DNA from: Semisulcospira habei
Taxonomy: Eukaryota > Mollusca > Gastropoda > Semisulcospiridae
Direction: 5' to 3'
DNA length: 64,000 bases
Assembly: GCA_036245525.1 (NCBI GenBank)
Contig: BTPG01000005.1
Span: 120,488,417 to 120,552,416, forward strand
Shown: positions 23,957 to 32,238 of the stretch, piece after piece
Numbering within the stretch: the first letter of the stretch is position 1
Layout of the letters: each line of letters opens with the position of its first letter
Position numbers and translations under genes: made by a program
The notes under the pieces: model-generated
Seen by the model: only the letters and a program-made list of their open reading frames with translations
The model's database searches: none
Told to the model about the DNA's origin: nothing

Positions 23957-24787
23957 CGGTGTCTGGGGGAATAATCTGTAATTCTTCTCTGACAAATGCT
24001 CTCTGAGGCGCAGGCTCATACAGATAATATATTGTTGCGTCTGGACCAGGGATTATTTTTTTTATATTATGAACAGATGTTGACCAGATGGGGTCTGTCG
24101 CCCTGCGTCTGTCGTCGTTCTCAGCCTCCCCTGGTTGATATAAATATCTCACCTGTTTGGTAAATAAACTTGTGTCTGGAGGTGGGGTTGGCCCTTTTTT
24201 TGGCTCTGCAATTGTTTTCAATTTAATAGCATCAGCAGGCTTAGGGTGTCCTTCATTATTCATTGCTTTTATCACATGTGGTAATCTCTTAACCCACTCC
24301 GTGTTACGGGTGTCATGCATGAGTTCCTTAGAATACTGGTAACTGAAAAGTCTCTCTGACAACTGTTTATTGAAATTTTCTACAATTGCCTGTGATCTGT
24401 GCACACCTGGAATACCGCGTCTGACCAGTACGCCATGCTTAGCAAATAACTGATTAACTGCACCTTTGAATTCTGATCCATCATCAACCTGCACTAGTCT
24501 GGGGTATCTTAAAGGGCCTCGACTATATATTTTTGTTAATGCTGTAGCAACTGTACTGGCTGTTTTGTCAGATATGGGTTCAGCGTCTTTATACCTTGAA
24601 GCAATGTCTACAACAGTCAGTGCATACTTGTATCGTTTCTTTCTTATTGTGTCATGTGGTAAGAACAGGAGGTCCATTTGGTGTGTGTCATTTGGGGTAG
24701 TGTTTTCAAAATGAGGCCTTGTTATTTTTCTTGGAGCAGGTAAATATATCTGCCAAATTGCCTGTCTCTGTAACCATTGCTTGACTT

Positions 24788-27700
24788 CCTAAGTTCCGGA
24801 GAAAGACATGGGTTATATAAGAGACCTGATCCATTCGTTTGAGGATGGAAATGATCGTCTTATTCTATACCTGCGTATTTCTCTGTGGGCTGGCGATTGG
24901 GTGCCTGATAGGCGGGGGCAGGGGATCTAACTGTTGTCTGTCCAGCGCTGTGATTCCCCTTGGTTTGCATACAATTCTGTCAGCGCTAGCCTCACCTATC
25001 TGGTTTGTGAGTATCTATAACTCGAGGCAAATTTGTATCGTTACATTGTTGTGTAATGTTCTGTGCATCTACTGTGGGAAATCAGGGTATTTACCCGACC
25101 ACATATAGTAGCGCACCTTCATGTTTGTGTATGTATGTTTCTCCTGCCCACTTCCTAAGTTCCGGAGAAAGACATGGGTTATATAAGAGACCTGATCCAT
25201 TCGTTTGAGGATGGAAATGATCGTCTTATTCTATACCTGCGTATTTCTCTGTGGGCTGGCGATTGGGTGCCTGATAGGCGGGGGCAGGGGATCTAACTGT
25301 TGTCTGTCCAGCGCTGTGATTCCCCTTGGTTTGCATACAATTCTGTCAGCGCTAGCCTCACCTATCTGGTTTGTGAGTATCTATAACTCGAGGCAAATTT
25401 GTATCGTTACATTGTTGTGTAATGTTCTGTGCATCTACTGTGGGAAATCAGGGTATTTACCCGACCACATATAGTAGCGCACCTTCATGTTTGTGTATGT
25501 ATGTTTCTCCTGCCCACTTCCTAAGTTCCGGAGAAAGACATGGGTTATATAAGAGACCTGATCCATTCGTTTGAGGATGGAAATGATCGTCTTATTCTAT
25601 ACCTGCGTATTTCTCTGTGGGCTGGCGATTGGGTGCCTGATAGGCGGGGGCAGGGGATCTAACTGTTGTCTGTCCAGCGCTGTGATTCCCCTTGGTTTGC
25701 ATACAATTCTGTCAGCGCTAGCCTCACCTATCTGGTTTGTGAGTATCTATAACTCGAGGCAAATTTGTATCGTTACATTGTTGTGTAATGTTCTGTGCAT
25801 CTACTGTGGGAAATCAGGGTATTTACCCGACCACATATAGTAGCGCACCTTCATGTTTGTGTATGTATGTTTCTCCTGCCCACTTCCTAAGTTCCGGAGA
25901 AAGACATGGGTTATATAAGAGACCTGATCCATTCGTTTGAGGATGGAAATGATCGTCTTATTCTATACCTGCGTATTTCTCTGTGGGCTGGCGATTGGGT
26001 GCCTGATAGGCGGGGGCAGGGGATCTAACTGTTGTCTGTCCAGCGCTGTGATTCCCCTTGGTTTGCATACAATTCTGTCAGCGCTAGCCTCACCTATCTG
26101 GTTTGTGAGTATCTATAACTCGAGGCAAATTTGTATCGTTACATTGTTGTGTAATGTTCTGTGCATCTACTGTGGGAAATCAGGGTATTTACCCGACCAC
26201 ATATAGTAGCGCACCTTCATGTTTGTGTATGTATGTTTCTCCTGCCCACTTCCTAAGTTCCGGAGAAAGACATGGGTTATATAAGAGACCTGATCCATTC
26301 GTTTGAGGATGGAAATGATCGTCTTATTCTATACCTGCGTATTTCTCTGTGGGCTGGCGATTGGGTGCCTGATAGGCGGGGGCAGGGGATCTAACTGTTG
26401 TCTGTCCAGCGCTGTGATTCCCCTTGGTTTGCATACAATTCTGTCAGCGCTAGCCTCACCTATCTGGTTTGTGAGTATCTATAACTCGAGGCAAATTTGT
26501 ATCGTTACATTGTTGTGTAATGTTCTGTGCATCTACTGTGGGAAATCAGGGTATTTACCCGACCACATATAGTAGCGCACCTTCATGTTTGTGTATGTAT
26601 GTTTCTCCTGCCCACTTCCTAAGTTCCGGAGAAAGACATGGGTTATATAAGAGACCTGATCCATTCGTTTGAGGATGGAAATGATCGTCTTATTCTATAC
26701 CTGCGTATTTCTCTGTGGGCTGGCGATTGGGTGCCTGATAGGCGGGGGCAGGGGATCTAACTGTTGTCTGTCCAGCGCTGTGATTCCCCTTGGTTTGCAT
26801 ACAATTCTGTCAGCGCTAGCCTCACCTATCTGGTTTGTGAGTATCTATAACTCGAGGCAAATTTGTATCGTTACATTGTTGTGTAATGTTCTGTGCATCT
26901 ACTGTGGGAAATCAGGGTATTTACCCGACCACATATAGTAGCGCACCTTCATGTTTGTGTATGTATGTTTCTCCTGCCCACTTCCTAAGTTCCGGAGAAA
27001 GACATGGGTTATATAAGAGACCTGATCCATTCGTTTGAGGATGGAAATGATCGTCTTATTCTATACCTGCGTATTTCTCTGTGGGCTGGCGATTGGGTGC
27101 CTGATAGGCGGGGGCAGGGGATCTAACTGTTGTCTGTCCAGCGCTGTGATTCCCCTTGGTTTGCATACAATTCTGTCAGCGCTAGCCTCACCTATCTGGT
27201 TTGTGAGTATCTATAACTCGAGGCAAATTTGTATCGTTACATTGTTGTGTAATGTTCTGTGCATCTACTGTGGGAAATCAGGGTATTTACCCGACCACAT
27301 ATAGTAGCGCACCTTCATGTTTGTGTATGTATGTTTCTCCTGCCCACTTCCTAAGTTCCGGAGAAAGACATGGGTTATATAAGAGACCTGATCCATTCGT
27401 TTGAGGATGGAAATGATCGTCTTATTCTATACCTGCGTATTTCTCTGTGGGCTGGCGATTGGGTGCCTGATAGGCGGGGGCAGGGGATCTAACTGTTGTC
27501 TGTCCAGCGCTGTGATTCCCCTTGGTTTGCATACAATTCTGTCAGCGCTAGCCTCACCTATCTGGTTTGTGAGTATCTATAACTCGAGGCAAATTTGTAT
27601 CGTTACATTGTTGTGTAATGTTCTGTGCATCTACTGTGGGAAATCAGGGTATTTACCCGACCACATATAGTAGCGCACCTTCACATATGATGTTTGTGTA

Positions 27701-27906
27701 TGTATGTTTCTCCTGCCCACTTCCTAAGTTCCGGAGAAAGACATGGGTTATATAAGAGACCTGATCCATTCGTTTGAGGATGGAAATGATCGTCTTATTC
27801 TATACCTGCGTATTTCTCTGTGGGCTGGCGATTGGGTGCCTGATAGGCGGGGGCAGGGGATCTAACTGTTGTCTGTCCAGCGCTGTGATTCCCCTTGGTT
27901 TGCATA
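24788..27906 (+). repeat. Array of 8.5 copies of a 366-bp unit inserted in integrase
   Basis: Units repeat every 366 bp, with equivalent starts at 24839, 25205, 25571, 25937, 26303, 26669, 27035, 27401 and 27774. The copies look identical by eye. The last full junction has 7 extra bases (CATATGA, about 27684-27690), giving a 373-bp step. The insert is flanked by the 13-bp direct repeat CATTGCTTGACTT (24775-24787 and 27907-27919). It starts mid-unit at CCTAAGTTCC and stops mid-unit at TTTGCATA. Each unit has TTATATAAG, an 87-codon ORF from the ATG at +6 of the positions listed, and TTTGTGAGTATC resembling a 5' splice site. No polyadenylation signal AATAAA is in the unit. Confidence 0.95.
24845..25108 (+). 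CDS. Hypothetical 87-codon hydrophobic ORF, repeated in each 366-bp unit
   Basis: Not recognised. The ATG lies about 35 bp after a TATA-like TTATATAAG and a CCATTCG that fits an initiator. The product begins MEMIVLFYTCVFLCGLAIGC, which looks like a signal peptide or membrane anchor, followed by Cys-rich and hydrophobic stretches, ending KSGYLPDHI. A GTGAGTAT donor-like site occurs mid-ORF (25008), so the real transcript might splice out rather than read through. Eight full copies exist in the same frame because 366 is divisible by 3; the ninth is cut off at 27906. Whether it is translated is unknown; it may be chance openness in a regulatory repeat. Confidence 0.35.
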   Translation: MEMIVLFYTCVFLCGLAIGCLIGGGRGSNCCLSSAVIPLGLHTILSALASPIWFVSIYNSRQICIVTLLCNVLCIYCGKSGYLPDHI

Positions 27907-28017
27907 CATTGCTTGACTTGATTGAGTGTTATATCTCCGCCCACAGCGGCATGTAATTTCTGAATAGCTGTTGCTCCTTTCCAATAGCCTGATGGAGAGT
28001 AATATATTTTTGATAGT

Positions 28018-28452
28018 TTATTTTCGGCTGCCATTTTTTCTAGCAATGAAAACTCCTGTAAAATAAACAAATGTCATTCCCACTAGAACAAAGATTATCT
28101 CCCCGTTTCTTTGTTGTGTGCTTGGTTTGTAATAGTCACTTAGTTTTGGTTTTGGGATAGACATGTCTTCACCCGTGACAAGAAAATACTCACGGATTGC
28201 TTCGTCTGTATTTGAAAACGTATGCTGTGCGTGACCTTCAAGCCTGAGTTTTTCATTGATGAAATCAAGTTTCTCAATTCTATTTTTTTCATAATCTTGC
28301 TGGGCTTGAGCAAGTTTTTCAGATGCTTCATTGTGACGTTTCATTTCTTCCGCTGATTCCTCTCTACCCATTTTAGAAAAGAGATAATTAGAGCCACTGA
28401 AAGCCAATGCATTAACAACTGCCCCACCAATCATAATAGCTATCGTCGCCAT
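28018..28452 (-). CDS. Conserved Polinton membrane/coiled-coil protein, 144 aa
   Basis: Recognised as a recurring Polinton/adintovirus gene of unknown function. It starts MATIAIMIGGAVVNALAFSG, a hydrophobic N-terminal segment. A charged coiled-coil region follows (residues about 28-75, rich in Glu, Lys and Gln), then SDYYKPS, a second membrane segment (IIFVLVGMTFVYFTGVFI) and a basic tail. The ATG at 28452 is preceded by GTAAATAAAAAT. It lies in a minus-strand run with the 76-, 143- and 173-aa genes, a conserved neighbourhood suggesting a virion-membrane or assembly role (inference). Confidence 0.75.
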   Translation of the reverse strand: MATIAIMIGGAVVNALAFSGSNYLFSKMGREESAEEMKRHNEASEKLAQAQQDYEKNRIEKLDFINEKLRLEGHAQHTFSNTDEAIREYFLVTGEDMSIPKPKLSDYYKPSTQQRNGEIIFVLVGMTFVYFTGVFIARKNGSRK

Positions 28453-28460
28453 ATTTTTAT

Positions 28461-28691
28461 TTACATAGAAACATTTTCGGGAATAATTCCTTGCTTAACA
28501 AGAAAATCTTTTGTCGCAATTGACGCTGTGACAACTACAATTAGCTTAGCGCTGTCTTCAAAGTCAAGTCTACTCAAGTCTGCTGATTTCATTTTGAGTA
28601 GATTTTTTCCCAGCATAGAAAACGCTACTGCTAATCCGCTGATTACGGCAGAGTGATACACAAGGTTCATTAAATTTTTTGAGTCGTTCAT
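28461..28691 (-). CDS. Small conserved Polinton membrane protein, 76 aa
   Basis: Two hydrophobic segments (HSAVISGLAVAFSMLGKNLL and LIVVVTASIATKDFLV) and the ending KQGIIPENV, a signature I recall from other Polintons. Function unknown. It ends 8 nt before the 144-aa gene begins, so the two may share a transcript. The ATG at 28691 follows an AT-rich leader. Confidence 0.75.
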   Translation of the reverse strand: MNDSKNLMNLVYHSAVISGLAVAFSMLGKNLLKMKSADLSRLDFEDSAKLIVVVTASIATKDFLVKQGIIPENVSM

Positions 28692-28726
28692 TTCTTAGGC
28701 AAGAAAAATTAAAATAATATTTTTAT

Positions 28727-29158
28727 TTACTGCATGTAAAATGAGTCCAAAGGTTTTGACACTGTTGGTAATGTGGAGACTTCTTCTTTTATTTTTGGAG
28801 TGCTTGATTTTTTGGACACTGTTTGAGTCTGTGGTTTGTATTTTTTGTATAATTGGTAACCTACGTAACAGAATCCTACAGCAAATCCAGCAACTATATA
28901 TTTTGTTGTTTGAGGTTCGGGGTCAGGGTCAGACTTAGTTGTTTGTCTCTCACTTTCATGAAGGTGTGACGGTACTGACACAGGTCCTGACGATCCTGAC
29001 GGTGGATCAGTTACATGAGTCTTTTCTGTTTGTGCCTTAAGCTGTAATTTTTTTTGCCTATTATATTCAGCCAGTCTTTTTCCAGCATCAACACGGCCTG
29101 GACTTTTAGTCTTCGTCACAGTTTGAACCTGCGTCAAAACTGGAGTCGTCTCGTCCAT
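28727..29158 (-). CDS. Conserved Polinton protein with one membrane segment, 143 aa
   Basis: The N-terminal part has KSPGRVDAGKRLAEYNRQKK, a motif common to this Polinton family. A Pro/Ser/Gln-rich linker precedes one membrane segment (YIVAGFAVGFCYVGYQLY) and a Lys/Thr-rich tail. Function unknown; the single anchor and basic N-terminus would suit a capsid- or DNA-binding protein, which is inference. The start overlaps the end of the upstream 173-aa gene by 53 nt in another frame. Confidence 0.75.
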   Translation of the reverse strand: MDETTPVLTQVQTVTKTKSPGRVDAGKRLAEYNRQKKLQLKAQTEKTHVTDPPSGSSGPVSVPSHLHESERQTTKSDPDPEPQTTKYIVAGFAVGFCYVGYQLYKKYKPQTQTVSKKSSTPKIKEEVSTLPTVSKPLDSFYMQ

Positions 29159-29627
29159 TTGATACTTCTTTTTCTTCTGCAGTAAAATTTATTTTTGAAA
29201 AATCGATATAACTACTAGTTACCATCAAAGTTACGGCAGGTGCAAGGTAATTGCCAAACTTGTAAAACATGGTACATGCTAATTTGCCAATCGAACTAGA
29301 AACTATAGGGTTGCTTTCGAGATCATGAGAAAGGCTGTCAGTGTCTATTGGTATGAAGTGATTAACAGCTTTTGTGTATAGGTAAATAAGAGACCTGCTT
29401 AAATCGCGTGTCATTAGTGAAGCAATATGGTTTTCATATTTAGCATGAAGTTTTAATAGTTCGTCAGCGGTGAGAGACTCTATGTCTTCTACCATGTATT
29501 GTTTTCCGAGATAAGTCTTTGATTTGCCTGAGACAATAACAGAAAGAATGCGTTGTTTTTTCGAGTCTAAGTCTTTGTTCTCTACCGCATTGATATCATT
29601 AAGAAGAAGTAATTCGTCTTGGTTCAT
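29106..29627 (-). CDS. Conserved Polinton protein, 173 aa
   Basis: Contains TYLGKQYMVEDIESLTADEL, YENHIASLMTRDL and CTMFYKFGNYLAPAVTLM, a pattern I recall from Polinton and adintovirus gene sets, of unknown function. Mostly helical with an acidic C-terminal tail. I choose the ATG at 29627 because it is preceded by TTATTATAA(A), like other starts here; an in-frame ATG at 29684 would add 19 residues. It overlaps the next gene by 53 nt. Confidence 0.75.
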   Translation of the reverse strand: MNQDELLLLNDINAVENKDLDSKKQRILSVIVSGKSKTYLGKQYMVEDIESLTADELLKLHAKYENHIASLMTRDLSRSLIYLYTKAVNHFIPIDTDSLSHDLESNPIVSSSIGKLACTMFYKFGNYLAPAVTLMVTSSYIDFSKINFTAEEKEVSNGRDDSSFDAGSNCDED

Positions 29628-29699
29628 TTTATAATAAAATAAAAAAAACTTTGCCTGTGAATAACTTATGAAGTTACTGTTCATGTAACTGTCTAGAAT

Positions 29700-29940
29700 A
29701 ATGTGATCTTACTTGATAACTAATTTCAAAGTTACCTACAACTTACAAGTAACTTTGACGTTAGTTATCATAAGTTCTTAACCCAAGTCATAAGACACTC
29801 GGACAGATTTCTCAAGTTACAAGGACAACAAGAAAACTTTTTTTTAGTAATAATCTGGTGGTGGGGCTGATGGCATCAAATGAGCAGGCATGACATCTCT
29901 TTGCGAAGTGTATGACAAAAATAATGGATTACCAAAACCT
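29700..29940. other. AT-rich spacer with inverted segments
   Basis: About 240 bp without a gene. ACTTGATAACTAATTTCAAAGTTAC and GTAACTTTGACGTTAGTTATCA form an imperfect inverted pair (about 29711-29735 and 29749-29772). It separates two minus-strand gene groups and may hold a promoter or terminator. Confidence 0.45.
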
Positions 29941-29944
29941 ATCG

Positions 29945-30572
29945 TTACTTGCTTGTAAGTTCTCGAACTTTTTTCATAGTTTCTTCTACGCCTATCTTTT
30001 TTCCTTGTTCTAAAAAAGATTTCTTTAGCTCTTCAACATTTACAGCCTGACTACGCATCTTATTCTGTATTTCAGATTTTTGTTGTTTATAGTTAGCCAA
30101 ATCATCCTGGACTCTCTTAAATTCGTTAGTCGTCAATTTCATTATTTTCCAAAGATTTACTAATAATAAGTTTCATACTCGTCAGCTTAGCTGCTGCGAG
30201 CGTACTTAATGCTTCATGCTTCTGCAACTTCATATAAAATCTTTTGTTAATGGCTTCCATACCAAAGCATGCTAGACTTGTGACAAGACCAATACCTTCA
30301 ACAGCAATTCCTATAACACTTCCCACCCCCGTTGCAAAAAGAGTTATACCTCCTACAGATAATCCGGCTGAAACCACCCCCATGGCCATTGATGTGTTGT
30401 GTACAGAATTGAAAACCGTATTGTAACGGCGTTTACACCTCGAGTATTTTGCTTGTTCTTCTTCCAAATACTTCAACGCTTCTGTAATATTCATTAAACG
30501 AAATGAATCTGCCTTTAATGTTTTATCACGCTCAATAGGCTCAGGTGGTATTTGTGGATACAAGTTCACCAT
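29945..30572 (-). pseudogene. Conserved Polinton membrane protein, frameshifted near 30128
   Basis: The first 148 codons (30572-30126) include a charged N-terminus, two hydrophobic segments rich in Gly (VVSAGLSVGGITLFATGVG, VEGIGLVTSLACFG) and a helical end LAAAKLTSMKLIISKSLENNEID. The expected continuation, a coiled coil (about 65 codons), is in another frame at 30142-29945. The family I recall has both parts in one protein of roughly 210 residues. A single-base change close to 30127-30130 would explain the break. Alternatively these are two overlapping genes, since the downstream frame has its own ATG at 30142. The start at 30572 follows CATAAAAAATG. Confidence 0.7.
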
Positions 30573-30592
30573 TTTTTATGACAAATATTTTT

Positions 30593-31477
30593 TTAATCAG
30601 CAATTACATTTTGCAACTCTTCAAAATTATACAATTTGCTGGCATAATAAAATGCAACAAGATCAATGTGTTCAAGGTTTATGTAAGTTAGACGAACAAA
30701 AGTTGTTTTGTCAACCACCACCTTGACAGCTGGAATACTGCTCGAAACATTAATAACATCATTATTTTTTGTAATAGCAATAAAGACCTTTGATGATTCT
30801 GATACTGTTTCATCCCATGTAAGTTTAATTCCTTGTGCAATTTGAGCCTCTTTAGCAGTAGCAACAGATTTCATGATAATTTCAAATACTATTGTCGCTT
30901 CTCTAGCCACGACTAAGCTTGCTGGCATAAACACAACAGAAGTATCTGATCTACCCTTTCTAGTTGTAAGAAGATATCTTCGTTTCTCATAATTTTCAAC
31001 TTTCAGTTTTTCTCTGCTATTGTTGTCTAGGGCAAAACTTGGAACAAGGCTTACAATAAGCGGCCCAGAATTAACAACCTTCCTAAACACTAAGGCGCCT
31101 TCATCATCAGTGTATACATAAGGACTAATAAATTCAATCTTTATGTCCCAGTCAATTGTGGGTGGTGGTGCCGGTACAGGTGAAACAACCCATTTAGTAC
31201 CCACATGTATTAAGTTGTAGGGCACATTATTTACAAGATTAGGCGCAACAGGCACAGTAACATCACGTAGCTGACCAAGTTTAGGAATCTGTCTTTCACC
31301 ATCTTTCATGTCAACAATTACTTTTCTCTTGTACATGCCATAGGAATCAAGTTCAAAACCATATATTTCTCCAATTTCCCCTTCCTTCTCAAAATCCTGT
31401 ACGTCTGCCAAATCTTTCAACTCTGTTACTGGACACGCAACTGGTATGATTCTCGGCTTTGGACCAAGACCACTCAT
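30593..31477 (-). CDS. Hypothetical Polinton protein, 294 aa
   Basis: Not confidently recognised. No membrane segment. The second half is beta-rich with alternating hydrophobics (IDWDIKIEFISPYVY, SGPLIVSLVPSFAL, TIVFEIIMKSV, SKVFIAITKNNDVINV). A Pro-rich stretch (VSPVPAPPPT) divides it from an N-terminal region. The position directly after the minor capsid gene and the beta character suggest a virion component, which is inference. The ATG at 31477 follows TTTATAAAAAATG, nearly the same leader as the frameshifted gene downstream. Confidence 0.65.
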   Translation of the reverse strand: MSGLGPKPRIIPVACPVTELKDLADVQDFEKEGEIGEIYGFELDSYGMYKRKVIVDMKDGERQIPKLGQLRDVTVPVAPNLVNNVPYNLIHVGTKWVVSPVPAPPPTIDWDIKIEFISPYVYTDDEGALVFRKVVNSGPLIVSLVPSFALDNNSREKLKVENYEKRRYLLTTRKGRSDTSVVFMPASLVVAREATIVFEIIMKSVATAKEAQIAQGIKLTWDETVSESSKVFIAITKNNDVINVSSSIPAVKVVVDKTTFVRLTYINLEHIDLVAFYYASKLYNFEELQNVIAD

Positions 31478-31498
31478 TTTTTATAAACAAAAATAAAA

Positions 31499-32212
31499 TT
31501 ATTTAATTTCCAAAACAACATAAAAATCATGCATTACAACTGGTTTACCATTCTGATTAGTTACAGATAAGCACAATGATTCAAAGAAACTAGAACCTAA
31601 TTTTTTAAACTGAGAATTAGGAAATCTAGCAACCACATTTTCACAATATGGGGCAGTTCCAGTCGGCAAGCATCTTAACAAAGTTGAAGGCTTTCCATTG
31701 TGTACATTTTCAGTAGTGTTCAGTTCTTTCAAATGAACATTTAGCACTGTGTGTACTGACAAATGAACAGGATATCTGCCAGTTATTCTTGGTTTTTTTG
31801 GTGATAGTAGACTACCAACTGATTGTGACCAATCTTCATCTGGATGTGTTATTGTTTTAAAAAATCCAAGTAATAATAAAAGACTAATTGATAAAGAAAA
31901 CTGACCACTTTTCGGAAAATCAACTGAAACAAGTAAATTAGCTGGGTTTAAAGTTGCTTTAATTTTAAATTCATTTTGAAGCCATTCAGCTAAAGTACAA
32001 AAGTCATAATATCCGGCTCGTAAAGTATCACCCTTCTCAATACCATCAAGAGTTCCACTTACAGAATAATTTTCATCATCCGTTACATTAAACCACTTTA
32101 CTGTGTAGAACATTTCATGGATAGCTACAGCCTTGCTACCATCACGATTATCAATCCCATTAGTTAACCACATTGGTTTGCTTGTGTCAATATTTGTTAA
32201 GGTTATAAACAT
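31499..32212 (-). CDS. mCP: Probable minor capsid protein (single jelly-roll, penton-like)
   Basis: About 237 residues from the ATG at 32212. The beta-rich N-terminal half with TLRAGYYDFCTLAEWLQNEF and ATLNPANLLVSVDF is the region I associate with Polinton minor capsid (penton) proteins, which close the five-fold vertices. The middle has LSISLLLLLGF and HLSVHTVLNVHLKELN. The gene diverges from the 408-aa gene with only 26 bp between start codons. The leader ATAATAAAAATG is the same as that of the major capsid gene, which supports the start and common regulation. Confidence 0.75.
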   Translation of the reverse strand: MFITLTNIDTSKPMWLTNGIDNRDGSKAVAIHEMFYTVKWFNVTDDENYSVSGTLDGIEKGDTLRAGYYDFCTLAEWLQNEFKIKATLNPANLLVSVDFPKSGQFSLSISLLLLLGFFKTITHPDEDWSQSVGSLLSPKKPRITGRYPVHLSVHTVLNVHLKELNTTENVHNGKPSTLLRCLPTGTAPYCENVVARFPNSQFKKLGSSFFESLCLSVTNQNGKPVVMHDFYVVLEIK

Positions 32213-32238
32213 TTTTATTATCACATAAAAAAAAAAGG
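32213..32238. promoter_or_regulatory. 26-bp bidirectional gene-start spacer
   Basis: AT-rich spacer between two divergent start codons (minor capsid, minus; 408-aa gene, plus). It contains TTATTATCACATAAAAAAA, so A-rich start motifs face both ways. Transcription must start within or upstream of the opposing genes. Confidence 0.55.

Larger units (their letters stand above)
23943..28034 (-). pseudogene. INT: Polinton integrase, split by a 3.1-kb tandem-repeat insertion
   Basis: Retrovirus-type DDE integrase that inserts Polinton DNA. The N-terminal part starts at 28034 (MAAENKLSKIYY, SGYWKGATAIQKL, ITLNQVKQ) and stays similar to the family to about 27907. It then runs into foreign sequence. 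It resumes at 24787 with VKQWLQRQAIWQIYLPAPRK and continues to a stop at 23943. The catalytic part has Asp in MDLLFLP, Asp in VDDGSEF and Glu in SQAIVENFNKQL, and ends with the SH3-like region near ADPIWSTSVHNIKKI. The codons around VKQ are present on both sides because of the 13-bp target duplication. No splice-site pair that would restore the frame is seen, so this copy should be non-functional. The start overlaps the preceding gene by 17 nt. Confidence 0.92.

Noticed and set aside
24788..27906. CRISPR array
   Set aside because: The repeat is contiguous with no spacers, and the host is an intron-bearing animal genome.
24788..27906. Intron in the integrase gene
   Set aside because: I looked for a donor and acceptor on the minus strand that would restore the frame. 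The duplicated VKQ codons and the lack of an AG at the needed place argue against it.
24788..27906. Hammerhead-type retrozyme
   Set aside because: I searched the unit by eye on both strands for CTGANGA followed by GAAA in a suitable fold and found none. Only the tandem form and duplication size fit.
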